A DNA stretch of 6,108 bases from JBFWQM01 sp050249455 (GTDB lineage: Bacteria; Pseudomonadota; Alphaproteobacteria; MPNO01; VGEU01), in the NCBI GenBank assembly GCA_050249455.1, contig JBFWQM010000286.1, positions 1 through 6,108 of the forward strand. The letters run 5' to 3'. The translations under genes were made by a program, and so were the position numbers. Positions 1 through 6,108 of the stretch are shown here, piece by piece; position 1 is the stretch's first letter; each line of letters starts with the position of its first letter. The notes beneath the pieces are model-generated. The model did no database searches. It was given only the letters and a program-made list of their open reading frames with translations, and was not told where the DNA came from.

Positions 1-515
1 CCCGCGCCAGCCGAAGGCGGGTTGCCGGCCGGCTGGCGCGCGACCTCGGCGAACCATCCGGTGCCGGCGTCGCCCTGCCATTCGCCCAGCGGCAGCCATT
101 CGCCCGGCACCGCGTCCGCCAGCCGCTCCAGGCCCAGCCCGTCCTCCCACAGCACCAGGCGGGCGTTCACCGCCTTCAGGATGTCCTCGAAATAGACCGC
201 GTTCATCTCGACGTGGATGGTGCAGCACGTCGCGCCGTAGGCCATCGTCGCGATGAAGGTGACGAGGTGCTCGATCGAGTTGTTGGAGAGCAGGGCCACC
301 CGGTCGTTGCGGCCGATGCCGCGCGCGGCCAGCGCATGCGCGATGCGATTTGCCGCAACGGCCAGCTCGCCATAGGTGATCCGCTTGCCCTGGTCGATCG
401 ACTCGACGAAGGCCTTGTCCGGCCGCTCGCGGGCGTGCCGGTCGATCCAGTCACGCAGCAGGCGGGCCGGCCCGGTCGCCGTCGCAGCCTCCCGCTCGAT
501 CGCCTCCAGCGTCAT
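1..515 (-). CDS. AMP-dependent acyl-CoA synthetase, N-terminal part (cut by left window edge)
   Basis: This is the first 171 codons of an adenylate-forming (ANL superfamily) enzyme, read leftwards from ATG at 515-513 and still open at position 1. Visible are an N-terminal helix segment (LLRDWIDRHARERPDKAFV, residues 19-37), the RITYGEL strand (45-51) followed by a helix ending ALAARGIGRNDRVALLSNNS (61-80), and IEHLVTFIATMAYGAT (81-96). Together these are the usual start of acyl-CoA synthetases. The P-loop, hinge and catalytic lysine would lie outside the window, so the substrate cannot be read. The reading frame stays open upstream of the ATG to a TAA near 618-620, and a TTG lies in it, but the ATG fits the family's usual N-terminus. 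Its ribosome binding site is weak (GGCGGAAA just before the ATG). The gene is divergent from the box operon and may share its control region. An aromatic or aryl-alkanoic acid substrate is only an inference from this context. Confidence 0.85.
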   Translation of the reverse strand, partial: MTLEAIEREAATATGPARLLRDWIDRHARERPDKAFVESIDQGKRITYGELAVAANRIAHALAARGIGRNDRVALLSNNSIEHLVTFIATMAYGATCCTIHVEMNAVYFEDILKAVNARLVLWEDGLGLERLADAVPGEWLPLGEWQGDAGTGWFAEVARQPAGNPPSAGA

Positions 516-572
516 TTTCCGCCGTTTTTCCAGTGCCGTGGCTTCGGCCTCGGCGTGCAAGGTTAGCGTTCC

Positions 573-601
573 GGGCCGGCGGCCTTCAAGCCGCCGGGCC
601 C
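573..601. repeat. GC-rich hairpin in the divergent intergenic region
   Basis: CCGGCGGC at 576-583 pairs with GCCGCCGG at 590-597 around a 6-base loop. Three more pairs (573-575 with 599-601) form if G598 is bulged. No T-run follows on either strand, so it is not an ordinary terminator. It lies 58 bases or more upstream of the minus-strand start, so it would sit in that gene's 5' leader if transcription begins at or beyond the palindrome at 624-651. Its role is unknown. It could be incidental in DNA this GC-rich. Confidence 0.45.
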
Positions 602-623
602 TTGACGCGAGAATAGGTGATTA

Positions 624-651
624 CAAAATTGTTGACTAGTCAGCAATTTTG
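624..651. promoter_or_regulatory. 28-bp near-perfect palindrome, probable operator
   Basis: The arms CAAAATTG (624-631) and CAATTTTG (644-651) flank the self-complementary core TGACTAGTCA (633-642). Thirteen of fourteen base pairs match; the only mismatch is T632 with G643. It is a strongly AT-rich island in GC-rich DNA, about 95 bases before boxC and 108 before the divergent synthetase gene. That is a good position for one dimeric regulator controlling both directions. From memory, TTGACTAGTCAA-like dyads are typical of MarR-family repressors of aromatic and phenylpropanoid catabolism; this assignment is inference. No regulator gene lies in the window, and I saw no second copy in the other intergenic regions. 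Confidence 0.7.
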
Positions 652-660
652 CGGTGGATT
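632..660 (+). promoter_or_regulatory. possible sigma70-type promoter for the box operon
   Basis: TTGACT (632-637) is a 5 of 6 match to the -35 consensus. After 17 bases comes TGGATT (655-660), only a 3 of 6 match to the -10 consensus. The -35 would sit inside the palindrome, so a bound regulator would block polymerase. An alternative pair is TTGCCC (659-664) and TCAAAT (683-688), 18 bases apart. Neither is strong, and the -35 match may simply be part of the operator. Confidence 0.25.
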
Positions 661-735
661 GCCCCTCGGTTGCGGGGGACCATCAAATCAATGCCGGCGT
701 CCCGCGGCCCATCGCCGTCGCCGGCCCAGGGAGCG

Positions 736-740
736 AGGAG
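736..740 (+). promoter_or_regulatory. ribosome binding site that sets the boxC start
   Basis: AGGAG ends six bases before ATG at 747. It favours this ATG over the in-frame GTG at 654, which has no good site and lies just 3' of the palindrome, where leader or promoter sequence is expected. Confidence 0.75.
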
Positions 741-746
741 AACGGC

Positions 747-2426
<1,680 letters not shown>

Positions 2427-2442
2427 GCATAGGAAACCGGAC

Positions 2443-3858
<1,416 letters not shown>

Positions 3859-3884
3859 GCGGGTCGCGCATCGAGGCGGCGGCT

Positions 3885-3925
3885 CACCCCCTCCCAACCT
3901 TCCCCCGTCAAGGGGGAGGGGGGTG
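3885..3925. repeat. C-run/G-run inverted repeat between boxB and the ligase gene
   Basis: TCCCCC at 3901-3906 pairs with GGGGGA at 3912-3917 around a 5-base loop. CACCCCC at 3885-3891 pairs with GGGGGTG at 3919-3925, giving a two-part stem with an internal loop. No T-run follows, so it is unlikely to terminate transcription fully. C/G-run hairpins of this look are common between genes in alphaproteobacteria (recalled, not checked). It may stabilise the 3' end of the boxCB message or partly uncouple ligase expression. Confidence 0.65.
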
Positions 3926-3969
3926 CGCCTCGCCGCCAGGTCGAGAAGCCCGCGACAGGCGTCGCACAG

Positions 3970-3974
3970 GGAGG
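3970..3974 (+). promoter_or_regulatory. ribosome binding site that sets the ligase start
   Basis: A perfect GGAGG lies five bases before ATG at 3980. It rules in this ATG over the in-frame GTG at 3923, which falls in the right arm of the C/G hairpin. Confidence 0.8.
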
Positions 3975-3979
3975 GCGCC

Positions 3980-5557
3980 ATGCGCGACCACACGATCGAG
4001 GTCGATACGTCGCGGACGCCGGCGGCGATCCGTTTTGCGCCGGTGTTCAACACCGCGGTCGCCTTCATCGACCGCCATCTGGACGAGGGCCGCGGCGACA
4101 AGCCGGCGATCCGCACCGTGCGCGGCGACGTCACCTACCGCGCGCTCGCCGCGGACGTGAACCGCTGCGGCAACGCGCTCCTCGCGCTCGGCATCCGCCC
4201 GGGCGACCGGGTGCTGATGATCGTCAAGGACTGCCCGGCGTTCTTCCATCTGTTCTGGGGCGCGATCAAGGCCGGCATCGTGCCGGTGCCGCTGAACACC
4301 CTGCTGCGCGCCGCCGACTACCGCTTCATGCTCGAGGATTCCGGCTGCGCCGCCGTCGTCTACTCGCCGGAGTTCGCGGCGGAGGTGGAGCCCGCGGTGC
4401 GCGACGCCGCCCGCCGTCCCATGCACGTCATCCGCGCCGAGGGCGACGGCGCGCTGCCGGCGCTGATGGCGCGTGCGGCCGCGGCACTGGCGCCGGCCGC
4501 GGCGACGGCCGACGACGACTGCTTCTGGCTTTATTCCTCCGGCTCCACGGGCCGGCCGAAGGGCGCGGTGCACCGTCACCGCGACATCGCCGTCACCTGC
4601 GTGCACTACGCCGCCGGCGTGCTGGGCGTGCGCGAAGACGACGTCTGCTTCTCCGCAGCCAAGCTGTTCTTCGCCTACGGGCTTGGCAACGCGATGACGT
4701 TCCCGCTGTGGGCCGGCGCCACCGCGGTGCTGTCGGACGAGCGGCCGTCGCCGGACATGACCTTCGCCGTCATCGAGCGCTTCCGTCCCACCGTCTATTT
4801 CGGCGTGCCGACGCTCTACGCCGCGCAGCTCCGCGCGCTGGAGACCGCGACACCAGACCTGTCGTCCTTGCGCGTCTGCGTCTCGGCCGGCGAGGCGCTG
4901 CCGGCCGAGCTGTTCCGCCGCTGGCAGGAGCGCACCGGCCTCGTCATCCTCGACGGCATCGGCTCGACCGAGATCCTGCACATCTTCATCTCGAACAGCC
5001 TCGATGCGGTGAAGCCGGGCACGAGCGGCAAGGTCGTGCCCGGCTACGAGGCGAAGATCGTCGACGAGGCGGGCCGGCCGGTCGCCGACGGCGAGCAGGG
5101 CACCTTGCTGATCCGCGGCGATTCGATCGCGGGGCGCTACTGGAACAACCCGGAGCGCACGGCCTCGACGATGATCGCCGGCGGCTGGATCGTCACCGGC
5201 GACACCTATATCCGCGACCCGGGCGGCACCTACACCTATTGCGGCCGCGCCGACGACATGATCAAGGTCGGCGGCATCTGGTGCTCGCCGGTCGAGATCG
5301 AGTCCCGTCTGATCGAGCATCCCAAGGTGCTGGAGGCCGCGGTGGTCGGCCGCGCCGACGACGACGGGCTGGTCAAGCCGGAGGCGCACGTCGTGCTCAA
5401 GGACCCGGCGGACGCCGGCGACGCGCTGGCCGCCGAGCTGCTGGAGCACTGCAAGTCCGGCCTCGCCCGCTACAAGTACCCGCGCTGGTTCGCCTTCGCC
5501 GCCGAGCTGCCCAAGACCGCCACCGGCAAGATCCAGCGCTTCAAGCTGCGGCAGTAG
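3980..5557 (+). CDS. bclA: benzoate-CoA ligase
   Basis: The product is 525 aa; benzoate-CoA ligases are about 520-530. It joins benzoate to CoA using ATP through a benzoyl-AMP intermediate, supplying the substrate for BoxB. Adenylate-forming motifs run in order: P-loop YSSGSTGRPKG (185-195), DGIGSTE (325-331), TGDTY (406-410), the hinge GRADDMIKVGGIWCSPVEIE (422-441), and PKTATGKIQR (511-520) with K517 as the expected catalytic lysine. Signs of benzoate specificity are KLFFAYGLGN (228-237), VSAGEALP (301-308) and EILHIFISN (331-339, with H334), which line the aryl pocket in this subfamily. The gene follows boxB after 121 bases with its own strong GGAGG, and a terminator lies 45 bases past its stop. 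Related ligases accept some hydroxy-, fluoro- or amino-benzoates, so the exact substrate range is open. The symbol could equally be badA. Confidence 0.94.
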   Translation: MRDHTIEVDTSRTPAAIRFAPVFNTAVAFIDRHLDEGRGDKPAIRTVRGDVTYRALAADVNRCGNALLALGIRPGDRVLMIVKDCPAFFHLFWGAIKAGIVPVPLNTLLRAADYRFMLEDSGCAAVVYSPEFAAEVEPAVRDAARRPMHVIRAEGDGALPALMARAAAALAPAAATADDDCFWLYSSGSTGRPKGAVHRHRDIAVTCVHYAAGVLGVREDDVCFSAAKLFFAYGLGNAMTFPLWAGATAVLSDERPSPDMTFAVIERFRPTVYFGVPTLYAAQLRALETATPDLSSLRVCVSAGEALPAELFRRWQERTGLVILDGIGSTEILHIFISNSLDAVKPGTSGKVVPGYEAKIVDEAGRPVADGEQGTLLIRGDSIAGRYWNNPERTASTMIAGGWIVTGDTYIRDPGGTYTYCGRADDMIKVGGIWCSPVEIESRLIEHPKVLEAAVVGRADDDGLVKPEAHVVLKDPADAGDALAAELLEHCKSGLARYKYPRWFAFAAELPKTATGKIQRFKLRQ

Positions 5558-5597
5558 CGGCCGCCGCAGGCGCGTTCGAGCCCTGACACCAACGTTT

Positions 5598-5623
5598 CGT
5601 AGGGGCGGGTCTCAGACCCGCCC
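5598..5623. repeat. REP-like palindrome, copy 1
   Basis: GGGCGGGTCT (5603-5612) and AGACCCGCCC (5614-5623) form a perfect dyad around C5613, preceded by CGTAG. With copy 2 at 5669-5693 it forms an inverted pair: read on the other strand, copy 2 gives the same CGTAGGG...CCCGCCC string, with one G fewer in the first G-run and the same central base. Confidence 0.75.
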
Positions 5624-5636
5624 TGTTTTTTGTTTT
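5602..5636 (+). terminator. rho-independent terminator of the box operon
   Basis: The dyad at 5603-5623 gives a GC stem of at least seven pairs (GGGCGGG with CCCGCCC) and a small loop. It is followed directly by TGTTTTTTGTTTT (5624-5636). It lies 45 bases after the ligase stop and should end the boxC-boxB-ligase transcript, so the amidase is probably transcribed separately. Confidence 0.8.
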
Positions 5637-5668
5637 CCGTTCGGCCCCGGCGCGGTGTCGCACGCCGC

Positions 5669-5693
5669 GGGCGGGTCTGAGACCCGCCCTACG
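5669..5693. repeat. REP-like palindrome, copy 2 (inverted relative to copy 1)
   Basis: GGGCGGGTCT (5669-5678) and AGACCCGCCC (5680-5689) form a perfect dyad around G5679, followed by TACG. It has no T-run on either side, so it is not itself a terminator. The 45 bases between the copies, and 5694-5791 up to the amidase, hold no gene or clear promoter that I can support. Confidence 0.75.
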
Positions 5694-5791
5694 CAAGGTC
5701 GGTGTGAACGGCGCCCGAGCGCGGGTCTGGATAGCGGCTCTCCGGCCGCGTATGACTATGGACAAGAAAAACCAGCGCGAGGCTCCGTCCG

Positions 5792-6108
5792 ATGCCCGAT
5801 CTCCGCCACGCCGGCCCGGCCGGTCTCAACCTGCTGACCGCGTCGGAAGCCGCGGCGAAGATCGCCGCCGGCGAGGTCACGTCGGAGGCGCTGGTGCGCG
5901 ACTGCCTGGCGCGCATCACCGCGCGCGACACGCGGGTGCACGCCTGGGCGCACGTCGATCCCGACCAGGCGCTGTTCGCCGCGCGCGCCGCCGACCAGGC
6001 GCCGCGCAAGGGGCCGCTGCACGGCGTGCCGGTCGGCATCAAGGACGTGCTCGACACCTTCGACATGCCGACCGAGTACGGCTCGATCCTCTACCGCGGC
6101 CACCGGCC
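5792..6108 (+). CDS. amidase-signature family enzyme, N-terminal part (cut by right window edge)
   Basis: The first 105 codons are present. NLLTASEAAAKIAAGEVTSEALVRDCLARI (13-42) is the usual N-terminal helical pair of amidase-signature proteins. GPLHGVPVGIKDVLDT (74-89) is the family's first conserved block, with K84 as the expected catalytic lysine of the Ser-Ser-Lys triad. The glycine/serine-rich block with the two serines would lie past the edge. The start is ATG at 5792: the frame has a TGA at 5753-5755 and no other usual start after it, and GAGG at 5779-5782 gives a 9-base spacing. The family covers amide hydrolases, GatA, and allophanate and urea-linked hydrolases. The N-terminus looks like a free-standing amidase, but the substrate cannot be told. 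The terminator and REP pair upstream suggest a separate transcription unit. Confidence 0.85.
   Translation, partial: MPDLRHAGPAGLNLLTASEAAAKIAAGEVTSEALVRDCLARITARDTRVHAWAHVDPDQALFAARAADQAPRKGPLHGVPVGIKDVLDTFDMPTEYGSILYRGHR

Noticed and set aside
654..746. GTG at 654 as boxC start (31 more residues)
   Set aside because: The extension lies immediately 3' of the palindrome in probable leader sequence, lacks a good ribosome binding site, and is not needed for family length.
3923..3979. GTG at 3923 as ligase start (19 more residues)
   Set aside because: It starts inside the C/G hairpin repeat; GGAGG before ATG 3980 is far better.
3908..5449. 513-codon open frame antisense to the ligase gene
   Set aside because: The sense strand encodes a complete ligase with all motifs; this is its shadow.
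5541..5837. Small open frames on both strands across the REP pair (60 and 74 codons)
   Set aside because: They translate the repeated palindromes (GLRPA-type strings) and have no support as genes; one overlaps the amidase start.

Overview
The window comes from a high-GC genome, with third codon positions almost always G or C, and looks like ordinary chromosomal catabolic DNA from a proteobacterium. I lean towards an alphaproteobacterium because of the protein style and the G/C-rich intergenic hairpin repeats, but nothing here fixes the taxon. Its core is an aerobic benzoyl-CoA (box pathway) operon on the + strand: boxC (747-2426), boxB (2443-3858) and a benzoate-CoA ligase gene (3980-5557). 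The genes are closely spaced and each has a recognisable ribosome binding site.

Layout. Positions 1-515 hold the 5' part of a minus-strand AMP-dependent acyl-CoA synthetase gene that runs off the left edge. Positions 516-746 are a divergent intergenic region. It contains a striking AT-rich 28-bp near-perfect palindrome (624-651), roughly midway between the two start codons and probably the operator of a local regulator, and a GC-rich hairpin (573-601) in the leader of the minus-strand gene. The three-gene box operon follows; a 121-bp gap between boxB and the ligase gene holds a C/G-run hairpin repeat. After the ligase, 5558-5791 carries a rho-independent terminator. Its stem is one member of a pair of REP-like palindromes arranged as an inverted pair. 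An amidase-family gene starts at 5792 and is cut by the right edge.

Function. The ligase activates benzoate to benzoyl-CoA. BoxB, a diiron oxygenase component, forms 2,3-epoxybenzoyl-CoA. BoxC opens and hydrolyses the ring to 3,4-dehydroadipyl-CoA semialdehyde plus formate. Three other parts of the characterised pathway are not in this window: the reductase BoxA that feeds electrons to BoxB, the semialdehyde dehydrogenase BoxD, and the regulator BoxR. They must lie beyond the edges, be encoded elsewhere, or be replaced.

I do not see a wholly new system. The points most worth following up are the palindromic operator, the divergent second CoA ligase, the missing electron donor, and the repeat-derived terminator.
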